Origin: Pontibacter pudoricolor
Lineage (GTDB): Bacteria; Bacteroidota; Bacteroidia; Cytophagales; Hymenobacteraceae
Assembly: GCF_010092985.1 (NCBI RefSeq)
Contig: NZ_CP048106.1
Location: 2,046,001 to 2,110,000, forward strand
Direction of reading: 5' to 3'
Length of the DNA stretch: 64,000 bases
Shown here: one piece after another, positions 35,838 through 45,077 of the stretch
Layout: each line of letters opens with the position of its first letter
Position numbering within the stretch: position 1 is the stretch's first letter
Position numbers and translations under genes: made by a program
The notes under the pieces: model-generated
What the model saw: the letters and a program-made list of their open reading frames with translations, nothing else
Database searches by the model: none
Told to the model about the DNA's origin: nothing

Positions 35838-36485
35838 TTATCTTAAATCCACCACACTCACGCCTTTATATTTTGCTTTGTTAAAGCTGAAGGTATCGGC
35901 GGCCAGCGCTGGGTTAGGCTGGAAATTTTTGATACTATAGGTATAACGGATGCCATTGTTACGGAACATTTTCCAGCTCTTCAAAGTCTTATCTTTCTGG
36001 TTGATGTACAGGCGCACTTTAAAGATCGGGTTATTGCGGTCTTCCGGAGCCATCTCGATCACATCATACATCACGCCATCGGCACCTTTTTCCGGACCAG
36101 TGTACGCATACTTATAGCCTTTCTTATACATGTCGAAAATCTTGCTTGGCGACATTACCTCCGCTTCCGGATCAGACTCAGTTATAGTTACTTCGTTCAC
36201 ATCTTTCAGGTAGGTCCACATAAGTTTGCCATCGCTGATGATCTCCTGACCACTTACGCCTAACCTGTATTTCGGGCCGCTTACCAGTATGTTCCCTTCC
36301 ACGGTTTCCTTCGCCTTAGACGAATTGCTTTCCATAGTTTGGGTAAACGTAGCTTTAAACGCTTTCATCGCTTTGTATTTAGCGCTCATAGCGTTCAGTA
36401 TTTTAGTTGCCTGCGGGTCTTGCTGCGCACTTGCCAGGTTCACAAACAGTACCATGGCAAACAGTAGGGCGAATATTCTTTTCAT
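35838..36485 (-). CDS. LolA-like outer membrane lipoprotein carrier
   Basis: The 215-residue periplasmic protein has a signal peptide (FALLFAMVLFVNLASAQ). The LolA-type half-barrel follows: AFKATFTQTM, SGPKYRLGVSGQEIISDGKLMWTYL and SPSKIFDMYKKGYKY. LolA shuttles lipoproteins across the periplasm. In Bacteroidota several LolA paralogues exist, and this one lies directly behind ftsK (23 bp), as commonly seen, so an envelope or cell division link is plausible. It is likely cotranscribed with ftsK. Confidence 0.88.
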   Translation of the reverse strand: MKRIFALLFAMVLFVNLASAQQDPQATKILNAMSAKYKAMKAFKATFTQTMESNSSKAKETVEGNILVSGPKYRLGVSGQEIISDGKLMWTYLKDVNEVTITESDPEAEVMSPSKIFDMYKKGYKYAYTGPEKGADGVMYDVIEMAPEDRNNPIFKVRLYINQKDKTLKSWKMFRNNGIRYTYSIKNFQPNPALAADTFSFNKAKYKGVSVVDLR

Positions 36486-36508
36486 TTCAAAAGGTTCTTA
36501 TTGTTAGC

Positions 36509-39124
36509 TTAACCCATGGTATTCAATAACTGTTCCAAACTGTATTCGTCCGGAATTAAAACTTCGCGGGCCTTGCTACCTTCAAATGCGCCAACTATAC
36601 CAGCCGACTCCAGCTGGTCGATTAAGCGGCCTGCGCGGTTATAACCCAGCTTCAGGCGGCGCTGCAACAACGACGTACTTCCCTGCTGGTGCTGCACTAT
36701 AATGCGGGCTGCTTCTTCAAACAACGGGTCTCTTGAGCTTGGATCAAAGTCAACTTTCTCGGCTCCGCTTTCATCACCCACAAATTCAGGCAATAAATAC
36801 GCATCGCTGTAGCCCTGCTGCTCACCAATAAAGTCACATATCCTGTCCACTTCCGGGGTATCCACAAACGCGCACTGAATACGAATAATATCCGACCCGA
36901 TAGAGAACAGCATGTCCCCCTGCCCGATCAGCTGATCGGCTCCACCGGCATCCAGAATAGTTCGGGAGTCGATCTTGGAAGTTACTTTAAAAGAGATACG
37001 TGCCGGGAAGTTAGCTTTAATGATACCTGTAATAACGTTTACCGAAGGACGCTGCGTTGCCACAACCAGGTGAATACCAATGGCTCGGGCCAGCTGTGCC
37101 AGACGTGCGATCGGCGTTTCCACTTCCTTACCGGCTGTCATCATCAGGTCGGCCAACTCATCTATAACCAACACGATGAATGGCATAAACTTGTGGCCTT
37201 TTTTCGGGTTCAGCCTGCGCTCTACAAACTTGCGGTTATACTCTTTCAGGTTACGGCAGCCGGCATCTTTCAGCAGGTCGTAGCGCATATCCATTTCCAT
37301 ACACAGCGAGTTCAGCGTGTTCACTACCTTTTTAGTATCGGTAATAATGGCTTCTTCGCTGTCCGGTAGTTTTGCTAAAAAGTGGCGCTCAATCTTATTA
37401 AACAGCGACAATTCCACCTTCTTCGGATCGACCAGTACAAACTTAAGCTGCGATGGATGGCGCTTGTATAGTAGCGATGTAAGAATGATGTTCAGACCAA
37501 CTGATTTACCCTGACCGGTAGCACCTGCCATCAATAAGTGTGGCATTTTAGCTAAGTCTGTAATGAAAACTTCGTTGGTGATTGTTTTACCGAAAGCAAT
37601 CGGCAGGTCCATTTCGCTCTTCAGGAACTTCTCTGTTGACAGAATAGATTTGATGGACACCATCTCTTTTTTGGTGTTCGGCACTTCAATACCTATCGTT
37701 CCCTTGCCCGGAATTGGCGCAATAATACGGATACCGAGAGCGGCTAAGCTCAGGGCAATATCATCTTCCAGGTTTTTGATCTTGGAGATACGTACGCCCG
37801 CATCCGGAACAATTTCATAGAGCGTTACGGTCGGGCCTATAGTTGCTTTAATGCTGGCGATACCGATGTTATAGTTGCCGAGCGTTTCAACGATCTTGTC
37901 TTTGTTGGCTTCCAGCTCTTCTTTGGTAACCGACACTTTGCTGGCGCCATAATCGGTAAGCAATTCTATAGTTGGGTACTGATAACGGGCAAGGTCTAAG
38001 GTTGGGTCATAGTTCTCAATCGCTTCGCCGGTCTCTTCAACAGGTGCTTCTTCTATTACCAGGTCCAGTTCTTCTTCGCCTTCAGCAGTATCAAACTCCA
38101 TTTCCGCTTCCTCAAAAACACTATCGTCTTCTATATCCAGCTCCAGGGTTGGGGCAGCAGGTTTCGGGGCAATTGGCGGAATTGAACGCAGTTCCATTTC
38201 CAGCGCCTGGTTTATAGCATCCTCTTCCTCCTCATCAAAATACTCTTCGTCTTCTTCCTCCTCTTCATATTCTAAGGATGCAGTCGGGTCGGCGTTATGG
38301 TTGATGTTACGGGACGAGCCATGCAGTACGTCGCTTATAGAGGAAGCTGCTCTTCTCTCTGATAGTGCATCATCAGATGCCTCAGCAGTAGATCTTCCAG
38401 TCCAGTTTATAGTTGTGATATCGAAGAAGAACACCAGGAAAACCAGGAACAAAAAGCCCAGTACCAACCCTGAGCCCCAGCCTATGAGCGAGGTCATCCA
38501 GATAGCGGTTTCGATGCCTATGCCGCCTCCTAAAAAGCCCAGCTGATCTACAGCACCGGCAGTATAAACAATGTAACCAAGCGTTAAGCTAAGCCACAGC
38601 ATGCTAAAGCTGCACAAGCCCAGCACATACGACAACGAAACAGTTACGCGCTTGAAAACGATACGAGCACCGGTAAAGAACACCACCGGAATAGCAAAGA
38701 AAGCACCAATACCCAGCCATTGGTAAATAAACAGATGCGATAACCAGGCACCAAACAAACCAAGCCAGTTTTCGGCTTCCTGTCCGCTCTCTTTCAGCCC
38801 TGTTGTGTTTACTGACTCTACTACACTCTGGTCGGCGTGGCCTGTGAAAAGGTATGACACAAATGCGATCATCATGCAGAACGACAGCAGCAGGAAGAAA
38901 AAGCCGACAAACAGCTTAAACCGCCTGTCCTGCAGGAAGCTTATTCTGAAGCTTGGAAACTTAATGCTCGGAAAAGAGAACTTAAATGATCTCCCGGATT
39001 TCTGCTTGGCTTGCGCCTGGCTTCGGGGAGTGTTCGCTGCGGCCCGGGGTTCGTTACGGCCCCGAAACTCATTCTTTGCCCTACTCTCGTTCTGTGCTCC
39101 GCTTCTGTACGTGTTCTTTGCCAT
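36509..39124 (-). CDS. ftsK: DNA translocase FtsK/SpoIIIE
   Basis: The 871-residue motor pulls chromosome ends to the septum. The N-terminus (about 70-245) holds four transmembrane helices. An acidic linker rich in Glu (EEEEEDEEYFDEEEEDA) runs to about 390. The motor domain has Walker A MAGATGQGKSVGLN and Walker B FIVLVIDELADLM. A C-terminal winged-helix gamma domain (SLLQRRLKLGYNRAGRLIDQLE) would read polar KOPS-like DNA signals. The first 50 residues are Arg/Asn/Ser-rich. pyrD lies upstream and the lolA-like gene downstream on the same strand. Confidence 0.95.
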   Translation of the reverse strand: MAKNTYRSGAQNESRAKNEFRGRNEPRAAANTPRSQAQAKQKSGRSFKFSFPSIKFPSFRISFLQDRRFKLFVGFFFLLLSFCMMIAFVSYLFTGHADQSVVESVNTTGLKESGQEAENWLGLFGAWLSHLFIYQWLGIGAFFAIPVVFFTGARIVFKRVTVSLSYVLGLCSFSMLWLSLTLGYIVYTAGAVDQLGFLGGGIGIETAIWMTSLIGWGSGLVLGFLFLVFLVFFFDITTINWTGRSTAEASDDALSERRAASSISDVLHGSSRNINHNADPTASLEYEEEEEDEEYFDEEEEDAINQALEMELRSIPPIAPKPAAPTLELDIEDDSVFEEAEMEFDTAEGEEELDLVIEEAPVEETGEAIENYDPTLDLARYQYPTIELLTDYGASKVSVTKEELEANKDKIVETLGNYNIGIASIKATIGPTVTLYEIVPDAGVRISKIKNLEDDIALSLAALGIRIIAPIPGKGTIGIEVPNTKKEMVSIKSILSTEKFLKSEMDLPIAFGKTITNEVFITDLAKMPHLLMAGATGQGKSVGLNIILTSLLYKRHPSQLKFVLVDPKKVELSLFNKIERHFLAKLPDSEEAIITDTKKVVNTLNSLCMEMDMRYDLLKDAGCRNLKEYNRKFVERRLNPKKGHKFMPFIVLVIDELADLMMTAGKEVETPIARLAQLARAIGIHLVVATQRPSVNVITGIIKANFPARISFKVTSKIDSRTILDAGGADQLIGQGDMLFSIGSDIIRIQCAFVDTPEVDRICDFIGEQQGYSDAYLLPEFVGDESGAEKVDFDPSSRDPLFEEAARIIVQHQQGSTSLLQRRLKLGYNRAGRLIDQLESAGIVGAFEGSKAREVLIPDEYSLEQLLNTMG

Positions 39125-39202
39125 ACCCTTCGACTAATTAGAATTCCAAATTTACATTTTTTGGGTGGATTGCGAAGAGCAATTGCATCGGCTTTCAAAA
39201 AT

Positions 39203-40234
39203 TTATCTGGCCAGCAGTTTCTTGTTAATCTGGGAGATGAGCGAAGGGCCTTCGTAAATGAAACCCGTGTATAGCTGCACCAGGTCAGCGCCGGCGTCCA
39301 GTTTCTCCAGGGCATCTTCAGCGGTCATAATTCCGCCTACACCAATAAGTTTTATAGTTTGCGGCAGGTGCTGGCGCAGGTACCGGATTATTTCGGTAGA
39401 GCGTTTGGTAAGTGGCTTTCCACTCAGGCCGCCGGCTCCTATTTCCTGCACTTTCTGGGATGTTGTGTGCAATCCGTCGCGGCTTATAGTGGTGTTGGTT
39501 GCAATTATGCCACTCAGTTTTGCTTCCTGAGCAATTTCGATAATGTCGTTTAGCTGGGCTTCGTTCAGATCCGGTGCAATTTTAAGCAAGAGCGGTTTTG
39601 GCTTCGGCATTTTGCTGTTTTGCTCCTGTAAGGCCAGTAAAAGTTGCTGCAGCGGTTCTTTTTCCTGAAGCGCGCGCAGGTCCGGAGTGTTTGGCGAGCT
39701 TACGTTAACCACAAAATAATCTACCACATCATACAAGGCTTTGAAGCAGTACAGGTAGTCATTCAGGGCTTCCTCGTTGGGTGTTACTTTGTTTTTGCCG
39801 ATGTTGCCGCCAACTATAACCTTGCTTTTCCGGTTACGCAGTCGGGCAACGGCAGCATCCACGCCTTCGTTGTTAAAGCCCATGCGGTTAATGATGGCCT
39901 GGTCTTCGGGTAATCTAAAAAGACGCGGCTTCGGGTTTCCCTCCTGCCCTTTCGGTGTCAAGGTGCCGATCTCGATAAAACCAAAACCCAGGTTACCCAG
40001 TTCATCAATCAGCTTCGCATCCTTGTCAAAACCAGCTGCCAACCCAACCGGGTTCGGAAATTTCAGGCCAAACAACTCCCGCTCCAGCTTCGGATCCTGC
40101 ACCCCGAACATACTGTTGCTTATCGTTTTAGCCAAAGGCAACTTGTAAACTGTTTGCAGGGCATCGGTGGTCAGGTAATGAACTTTCTCAGGATCGAGTT
40201 TGAAAAGTAACGGACGGAGCAGGCTTTTATACAC
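39203..40234 (-). CDS. pyrD: Dihydroorotate dehydrogenase (quinone), class 2
   Basis: PyrD oxidises dihydroorotate to orotate at the membrane, passing electrons to quinone. The 343-residue protein has the class 2 N-terminal helix region ([22 protein letters not shown]) that binds the membrane, with [32 protein letters not shown] and the catalytic-Ser segment [14 protein letters not shown]. The FMN phosphate site [28 protein letters not shown] also fits. The start is a GTG at 40234, placed at the family N-terminus. It lies 78 bp upstream of ftsK on the same strand. Confidence 0.95.
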   Translation of the reverse strand: MYKSLLRPLLFKLDPEKVHYLTTDALQTVYKLPLAKTISNSMFGVQDPKLERELFGLKFPNPVGLAAGFDKDAKLIDELGNLGFGFIEIGTLTPKGQEGNPKPRLFRLPEDQAIINRMGFNNEGVDAAVARLRNRKSKVIVGGNIGKNKVTPNEEALNDYLYCFKALYDVVDYFVVNVSSPNTPDLRALQEKEPLQQLLLALQEQNSKMPKPKPLLLKIAPDLNEAQLNDIIEIAQEAKLSGIIATNTTISRDGLHTTSQKVQEIGAGGLSGKPLTKRSTEIIRYLRQHLPQTIKLIGVGGIMTAEDALEKLDAGADLVQLYTGFIYEGPSLISQINKKLLAR

Positions 40235-40284
40235 GGCAGCAGTTTTAGGGTTATGTTACTGCAAGCAAAGATAGGCAATACAGT

Positions 40285-40395
40285 TAGAAATTTAGAAAGT
40301 TTGGAAGTTAGAAAGTTGGTGGAAGTTTAGGAGTTAGAGAGTTAAAGAGTTTGGGAGTTAAAGAATTCGAGAGTTAGGGAGTTAGAGAGTAAAGG
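40285..40395. repeat. Degenerate tandem repeat of AGTTAGAGAGTTA-type units
   Basis: About ten irregular units of 9-11 bp (TTAGAAAGT, TTGGAAGT, TTAGAAAGT, TTGGTGGAAGT, TTAGGAGT and so on) run without interruption. A second array of the same units lies at 49378-49478, and short traces lie at 9.32 and 59.46 kb in inverse sense. Confidence 0.75.
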
Positions 40396-40403
40396 AATTT
40401 GCT

Positions 40404-40487
40404 CTTTCGGACTTCCATGTCCGAAAGCTACTCTGTCGGGGACATCCATGTCCCCGTATTGCGGTTTACGCGGACAAGGATGTCCGC
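40404..40487. repeat. Cluster of three hairpins with TCCA and AGGA loops
   Basis: CTTTCGGACT-TCCA-TGTCCGAAAG (40404-40427), GGGGACA-TCCA-TGTCCCC (40438-40455) and GCGGACA-AGGA-TGTCCGC (40470-40487) are joined by CGTATTGCGGTTTAC. The same order with changed but still paired stems is found at 53621-53707. Confidence 0.88.
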
Positions 40488-40569
40488 AGCAGACTTGGTT
40501 TCGGATTAAGAAATCCAAAACAGCTATAGTTTGAAAACAGCTATAGTCAGGTATACTTAGCAAGACAAC

Positions 40570-40670
40570 AGACCTAGCAGCGTGCGTAGCTCCTGCTAGC
40601 GTCTTTACTGGCTACGAAGCAAACGCTACTGACACAGACGCTCGTAGGAGCTGCGCACGCTACGAGGTCT
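40570..40670. repeat. 35-bp imperfect inverted repeat next to the M48 protease gene
   Basis: The arms at 40570-40604 and 40636-40670 begin and end with AGACCT/AGGTCT and share GCGTGCGTAGCTCCT-like sequence. The right arm ends one base before the protease stop codon. It may serve as transcript end, though no T-run is present. Confidence 0.7.
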
Positions 40671-40671
40671 A

Positions 40672-41739
40672 CTAATCTGCTTTTAATTCAGCCCACGCTG
40701 CTTCCAGTTCCGGATTTGGCTGCGGTTTATAGTTGGTTTTGGGGATGTGGCTTTCTATTTCCTTGATACGGTCGTTGGTGTTTGGGTGCGTGCTGATGAA
40801 TTTCAAAAACTCGGGTTCGTCGGAATTAAGTTTTTCCATCAACCAGACCATGCCTTTTGGGTTCAGTTTGTTTTGAACCAGCAATTCCAGCCCGGCCTTA
40901 TCTGAGTCGGATTCTGCGGTGCGGCTATACTCCAGGTTGTTCAGCGTAGAGGCATTATCAACTATAACGGCTGCAATACCGCTTACATCCCCAAACAACA
41001 CCGAGGCCAGCATGAAATAAGATAAACTACGGGTTAAGGCTTTGGTAGAATGGCGCATCTGCACGTGCCCGATCTCGTGACCCAGCAAACCTGCCAATTC
41101 CTCGTGGCGCTCCATTTTATCCAGTATACCATCGTGCACAACTATAAAACCGCCCGGCACGGCAAAGGCATTTACCATGTCATTCTCCACTACGGTTACA
41201 TGTATCGGAAAATCAGATTCTACTTTTAGCGCGGAAAGGTATTTTTGCAAGGCTTCGGTTTTGGCAGAATCTATTGTTTGGCCCTGCATCATCTGGGCAT
41301 GCAACTGCGCTCCCATGGCCCGCTCATAACTTACCGGAAAGTGCGATGCTACTTTCTCGGCCAGTGACGGAATGCCCCACACAAACAGAACGATAGCCAG
41401 GCCAAGCAGACTCAGTCCGCCAACCACCAGACCCGTCATGCCGGTTTTGGCAAACGAACTATAGCTTGACTTCAAAAATTTTGCATCCCGGTACTGCTGT
41501 TCCAGCGCTTCTTTAAAACCCTGCTCAAAAACAGAAATGCTCTGCCTCGGGAATTTGCCATACTCCAGGATAGTGTTGGCGTCGTTAAACTCAGAATTGT
41601 GAATCTCAGAAAGGTCCCAGATCTCTGTGCCGGTCTCGTCGTCGGTTTGCCAGGCTACCCGGATGTAAGCTGGCTCCAGCGTAATAAAAGCGGGCATACC
41701 TTTGGAGGTACGCCCGTTGTAATATTTTCCTTCAAACAT
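40672..41739 (-). CDS. M48-family metalloprotease, membrane-anchored
   Basis: The 355-residue protein has one transmembrane helix at about 110-130 (LVVGGLSLLGLAIVLFVWGI). The M48 protease domain follows, with the zinc motif LLGHEIGHVQMRHS (HExxH form) and a downstream Glu in NNLEYSRTAESDSDKAGLELL. The N-terminal region (about 1-100) is a small beta-rich cytoplasmic domain. BepA-like members act in outer-membrane protein quality control. This one has no TPR region. It lies 3 bp behind the YjgN-type gene and forms an operon with it. Confidence 0.9.
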   Translation of the reverse strand: MFEGKYYNGRTSKGMPAFITLEPAYIRVAWQTDDETGTEIWDLSEIHNSEFNDANTILEYGKFPRQSISVFEQGFKEALEQQYRDAKFLKSSYSSFAKTGMTGLVVGGLSLLGLAIVLFVWGIPSLAEKVASHFPVSYERAMGAQLHAQMMQGQTIDSAKTEALQKYLSALKVESDFPIHVTVVENDMVNAFAVPGGFIVVHDGILDKMERHEELAGLLGHEIGHVQMRHSTKALTRSLSYFMLASVLFGDVSGIAAVIVDNASTLNNLEYSRTAESDSDKAGLELLVQNKLNPKGMVWLMEKLNSDEPEFLKFISTHPNTNDRIKEIESHIPKTNYKPQPNPELEAAWAELKAD

Positions 41740-41742
41740 AAT

Positions 41743-42720
41743 TTATACTAAGCCAATGTCCATCATGTCGGCCATGTCTTCAAAGGTAGCGTTTTTATAC
41801 TCTTCTTCTGTCTGGGCAAGCGCATCCGGGTTAAACTCACCCAGTATCTCGCAGTTGTTAAAGATAGCTGCCATTGTTCTGGTAACTACCCAGGCATAAC
41901 CCAGGCCCAGCGTGAATACTATAATAAGCAAATTGCCTACAGCCAGCTTAAAATACTGCCCGCCTGTCAGCGACGAGTCAAGGCGGCTATACTTGCCATC
42001 CTGCTCAATTAAAATGTTGTTGATGTTAAAGTTTATCAGGTCTTTCATGTACCAGAAACCATAAATACCTAAGGTTACCAGCGTCAGGAAATAGCCTTTA
42101 ATATGCACCAGCAACAGGTCGCTGCCCTCGCCGATAAAACGGAATTTTGCATTTCCGAAACGGGTGTTGCCCAGTATCTCTTTGCGCAGGTTTGTATCAA
42201 ACCAGAAACTATAGATACCGAACGTGATGATGCTCAGGAAGAAACCGGTAAAGTACACTTTGTACATATTGCCCAGTGTGCCACGGTAGCCCATGTGTAT
42301 GCCACGCCAGCTGGTGCGCGAGGTGCGGTAACGCATCATGCCATGTATTGCCAGCGGAATCAGGGCCAGTAGCCCAATAAAGTATAGCGCAAAGCATAAG
42401 AACTTAACACCGTTATCGCCATGCATAAAGCCATACATAAACACGCCTATCAGCACAGCAAATATGCCCAGGCCTTTTATAAAGCCGATAAACATCTCTT
42501 TACCTGTACCATGGAATGTAAAAGGACTATCAGCCAGCTCTGTTTTGCGGTAGATATATTGCAGATTTTTGGCTTTGGCCCAAGGGTAGTAAAGGCCCAG
42601 CGTTACCAGCATCAGCACGATGTTCACGATCTGGATGCTGAATAGTTCGGAGCCCTGCCCTTTAAAAGCTAAGGTTGGTTTGGAAATAGTTGTTTCCTGT
42701 TCTGTAGAAGTTTCCTGCAT
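41743..42720 (-). CDS. YjgN/DUF898-family membrane protein
   Basis: The 325-residue protein has six or so hydrophobic helices arranged as repeated units. Each contains a motif such as LFSIQIVNIVLMLVTLGLYYPWAKAKN, LGNMYKVYFTGFFLSIITFGIYSFW or LLLVHIKGYFLTLVTLGIYGFWY, that is, TLG-x-Y-x-x-W. This is the DUF898 (YjgN) repeat. The function is unknown. It is followed after 3 bp by the M48 protease gene, a pairing I have often seen, so the two products probably act together at the inner membrane. Confidence 0.88.
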   Translation of the reverse strand: MQETSTEQETTISKPTLAFKGQGSELFSIQIVNIVLMLVTLGLYYPWAKAKNLQYIYRKTELADSPFTFHGTGKEMFIGFIKGLGIFAVLIGVFMYGFMHGDNGVKFLCFALYFIGLLALIPLAIHGMMRYRTSRTSWRGIHMGYRGTLGNMYKVYFTGFFLSIITFGIYSFWFDTNLRKEILGNTRFGNAKFRFIGEGSDLLLVHIKGYFLTLVTLGIYGFWYMKDLINFNINNILIEQDGKYSRLDSSLTGGQYFKLAVGNLLIIVFTLGLGYAWVVTRTMAAIFNNCEILGEFNPDALAQTEEEYKNATFEDMADMMDIGLV

Positions 42721-42921
42721 AAGGTTTGTTTTGGGTTGATTGATAGATTAGCAGGGATACAAGACAACTGCTTGTTGTGCAATATATTCCTTGCTAAATA
42801 TATATAACAACAGCTGTATTATCCTAATGCGGTATCCATTTTTTTACAGAACCGGGAAACTATAGTTTAGAGAAGTGGCAGCCATCTATAGTTCAAACTA
42901 TAACTTATCCTGAGAAGCAGG

Positions 42922-42962
42922 CATAAAAAACCGGGAAAACCAGTTTAATGATCTCCCCGGAC
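42922..42962 (-). terminator. Possible terminator of the 42.99 kb gene
   Basis: On the minus strand CCGGGG..CCCGG with a long loop is followed by TTTTTTATG. The stem is short, so confidence is moderate. Confidence 0.5.
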
Positions 42963-42993
42963 AAAGTATTGCTGTGCTTATTTATTTCTATAG

Positions 42994-43590
42994 TTAGCCT
43001 CTTCTTCGTTCAAGCAGGATCATCATCATCAGGCTCAGGATCACACGTTCTGTTTCTTTACTATCCAGCTCGCCGGTTTTATGCACAGTAAACCTACGGC
43101 CAAAGAAGGAACGCTCCTTTGTGAGCATCGCAACTTCGTCGCCGCCGGGCTTTGTAACCGTGTAAGATGGGTTGAACACATACCCTGTAAACATGCCCAG
43201 CAAAGGAATTTCACTTAAAAGGCTATCCGCCACTTTCACCCAGCCGTTATCCTCCTGAATCAGCAGGTCCTGGTTTCTTTGCTCATCGTAAATTTCGTAA
43301 CGCGCTTTCCATAGCGATGCCCAGCCTTTTCGGGCCACGCTGCCCACCTGTTCGCCCGTTTGGTTTGTAAAACTATAAGCCGCCGAAAAGTCCAGCCACT
43401 TGTTTGCACTGATGGTGTATAGTTGCTCTGGTTTGGCTTCGTCGCTGAATACGTTCACTTCTTCTATAAACTTGAACAGCTTCTGCTTCACATAATTAAT
43501 AGTGCGGCCATTTGCATCCTGCACCGTAAAGTCGTTCGAGAAAGTGGAGATCTTAAAAGTAAGGGTAAGCGGAAACTGGATGTTTTGCAT
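42994..43590 (-). CDS. LURP-one/scramblase-like (tubby-fold) protein
   Basis: The 198-residue soluble protein appears to have the LOR/tubby C-terminal-like fold: FPLTLTFKISTFSNDFTVQDANG, then ISANKWLDFSAAYSFTNQTGEQVGSV and IYDEQRNQDLLIQEDNG. Phospholipid scramblases and plant LURP proteins share it. The function in bacteria is not known. Confidence in the fold is moderate because it rests on pattern resemblance rather than a motif. It is a single gene. Confidence 0.65.
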   Translation of the reverse strand: MQNIQFPLTLTFKISTFSNDFTVQDANGRTINYVKQKLFKFIEEVNVFSDEAKPEQLYTISANKWLDFSAAYSFTNQTGEQVGSVARKGWASLWKARYEIYDEQRNQDLLIQEDNGWVKVADSLLSEIPLLGMFTGYVFNPSYTVTKPGGDEVAMLTKERSFFGRRFTVHKTGELDSKETERVILSLMMMILLERRRG

Positions 43591-43739
43591 GTAGCAGGTA
43601 TATATGTGGTTGTTTATTAGTTCAGGTTAAGTAGGCTCTCAGAGATAATTTGCCAGGAGCTGAAAGCATTTATTTTAGCACTCTATGTGCCAGAAACTAA
43701 ACATAGCGGGTAGCAGAGTTACTTACTTTTTTGCTGCAT

Positions 43740-44105
43740 TCAGGCTTGTCGTAAGATCTTCTCCATCTTCCTGCCTTTCGCCAGTTCATCTACCAGCTTG
43801 TCTAAATACCTTACTTGTTTTGTCAACGGATTTTCGATTTCTTCTATCCGGTAACCACAGATTACGCCCGTAACCAGATGCGCATTCGGGTTCAGGTTTG
43901 CCTCCCTGAAGAAGGTTTCAAACGTTGCTTTCCCGTCAACCAGTTCCTGCAGTTTTTTATCATCATAGCCTGTCAGCCACGCTATTACCTGATGTAGCTC
44001 TTCTTTTGTCCTGCCTTTGCGCTCAACTTTTGTAAGGTAGTGCGGATAAACGGAGGCAAATGTCATGTTTGCTATCTTTGCGTCGTGTTCGGGTGTTGTT
44101 TTCAA
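43740..44105 (-). CDS. DUF2200 family protein
   Basis: The 121-residue protein has the DUF2200 signature TPEHDAKIANMTFASVYPHY, GRTKEELHQVIAWLTGYD and GVICGYRIEEIENPLTKQVRYLDKLVDELAKGR. It uses a TTG start at 44105, where the family's N-terminus begins. The function is unknown. It lies one base downstream of the DUF1801 gene, so the two are cotranscribed. Confidence 0.9.
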   Translation of the reverse strand: MKTTPEHDAKIANMTFASVYPHYLTKVERKGRTKEELHQVIAWLTGYDDKKLQELVDGKATFETFFREANLNPNAHLVTGVICGYRIEEIENPLTKQVRYLDKLVDELAKGRKMEKILRQA

Positions 44106-44106
44106 A

Positions 44107-44499
44107 TTATTTTAATCTTTCTAGTTGTCCTTTTCTTTTCACCAGGTTTTTATAGTCCCATTGTATCTCTCTTGCCATCTTCAACCACCTTTCCAAATCA
44201 GATAAATCAACCTGGTCTAGGTTGGTGTAACGAATAGAGGCATCCTTAAATTTACCTGTAGTAACTATAAGTTTTTCTTCTCCGAAATCGGCACCGCTCC
44301 AAAACATCAGCCGGACACAGTCTTTTAATTTACAGTAGCCAACAACCGGATTACCATCTAAAAACCAGACAGGGTGTGCATGCCAGATTTTGCTTTCAGC
44401 CTCAGTCAGTTCAAGATCAATTGCAGTGGCAAGCAGGTCACAAATTTCTTTATCAGCAGCCGATTGTTTGTTGTTAAAACCCTGGATTTCTTCTTTCAT
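44107..44499 (-). CDS. DUF1801 domain protein (YdhG-like)
   Basis: The 130-residue protein has the DUF1801 pattern: ICDLLATAIDLELTEAESKIWHAHPVWFLDGNPVVGYCKLKDCVRLMFW (by parts), followed by FKDASIRYTNLDQVD. The open frame extends upstream to 44577, but those residues overlap the broken gene described next and carry no family sequence, so I start at the ATG at 44499. The function is unknown. Confidence 0.85.
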   Translation of the reverse strand: MKEEIQGFNNKQSAADKEICDLLATAIDLELTEAESKIWHAHPVWFLDGNPVVGYCKLKDCVRLMFWSGADFGEEKLIVTTGKFKDASIRYTNLDQVDLSDLERWLKMAREIQWDYKNLVKRKGQLERLK

Positions 44500-44554
44500 A
44501 GATGTTTTTGGAGGAGTTGTTTGATATGCTATGTTCTTAGGGTTATTCTTTCGG

Positions 44555-44998
44555 TTATAGAAGTACATACACAACAACTACCAATAGACCTATGACTGCA
44601 AAGGTATACTTTCTCTGCTGGTGCTTTTTTAAGTACCCGTCCTTTTTCATGTCCCAGTCAAAAAGCATTTCCACAAGCACGCTATCTAAACGAAATATGA
44701 AATCAGCCCAGCAATAGCTTTCATTTGCCTTTCTTTTGTTGCTAACCTCTTGTTTCCTCTGCTTATATCGTTTCAGAACTGATACTTTCCTACTCTGATA
44801 TTCGGGTGGAACGTTTCTAACCAGAAGTTCATTTTTTGCTTGCTCAACAGCGATTGGGTTCCAATCATCTGGAAAATTAGCTATTTGGACTAGCTCGTCT
44901 GTTTTCTGTCTGATATTGGAGGTTCGAAATTCATACTTACAATTACTGAAAACTATAGTATAAGCATAAATATACTCGTATCTGTACGATTTAAGGAG
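44555..44998 (-). pseudogene. Broken gene: 147-codon frame with no usable start
   Basis: On the minus strand an uninterrupted frame of 147 codons runs from a TAA at 44999-45001 to a TAA at 44555. Its N-terminal part reads like real protein (YRYEYIYAYTIVFSNCKYEF, then ELVQIANFPDDWNPIAV). The C-terminal end has a basic stretch before a transmembrane tail (TFAVIGLLVVVVYVLL). No ATG, GTG or TTG precedes the conserved part. The same frame continues upstream past the TAA as LPEGEIPGKW from a TTG. A nonsense mutation or N-terminal truncation fits best. I recognise no family. It partly overlaps the open frame of the DUF1801 gene. Confidence 0.55.
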
Positions 44999-45077
44999 TT
45001 ACCACTTTCCAGGAATCTCTCCTTCCGGCAACTATAGAGTTTTACACTTTAGCTAATATATAAATTTCTTCCAGTAT

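Noticed and set aside
40404-40487. CRISPR-like array or attachment site
   Set aside because: The repeats are hairpins with changing stems and no regular spacers, and no cas genes are near.
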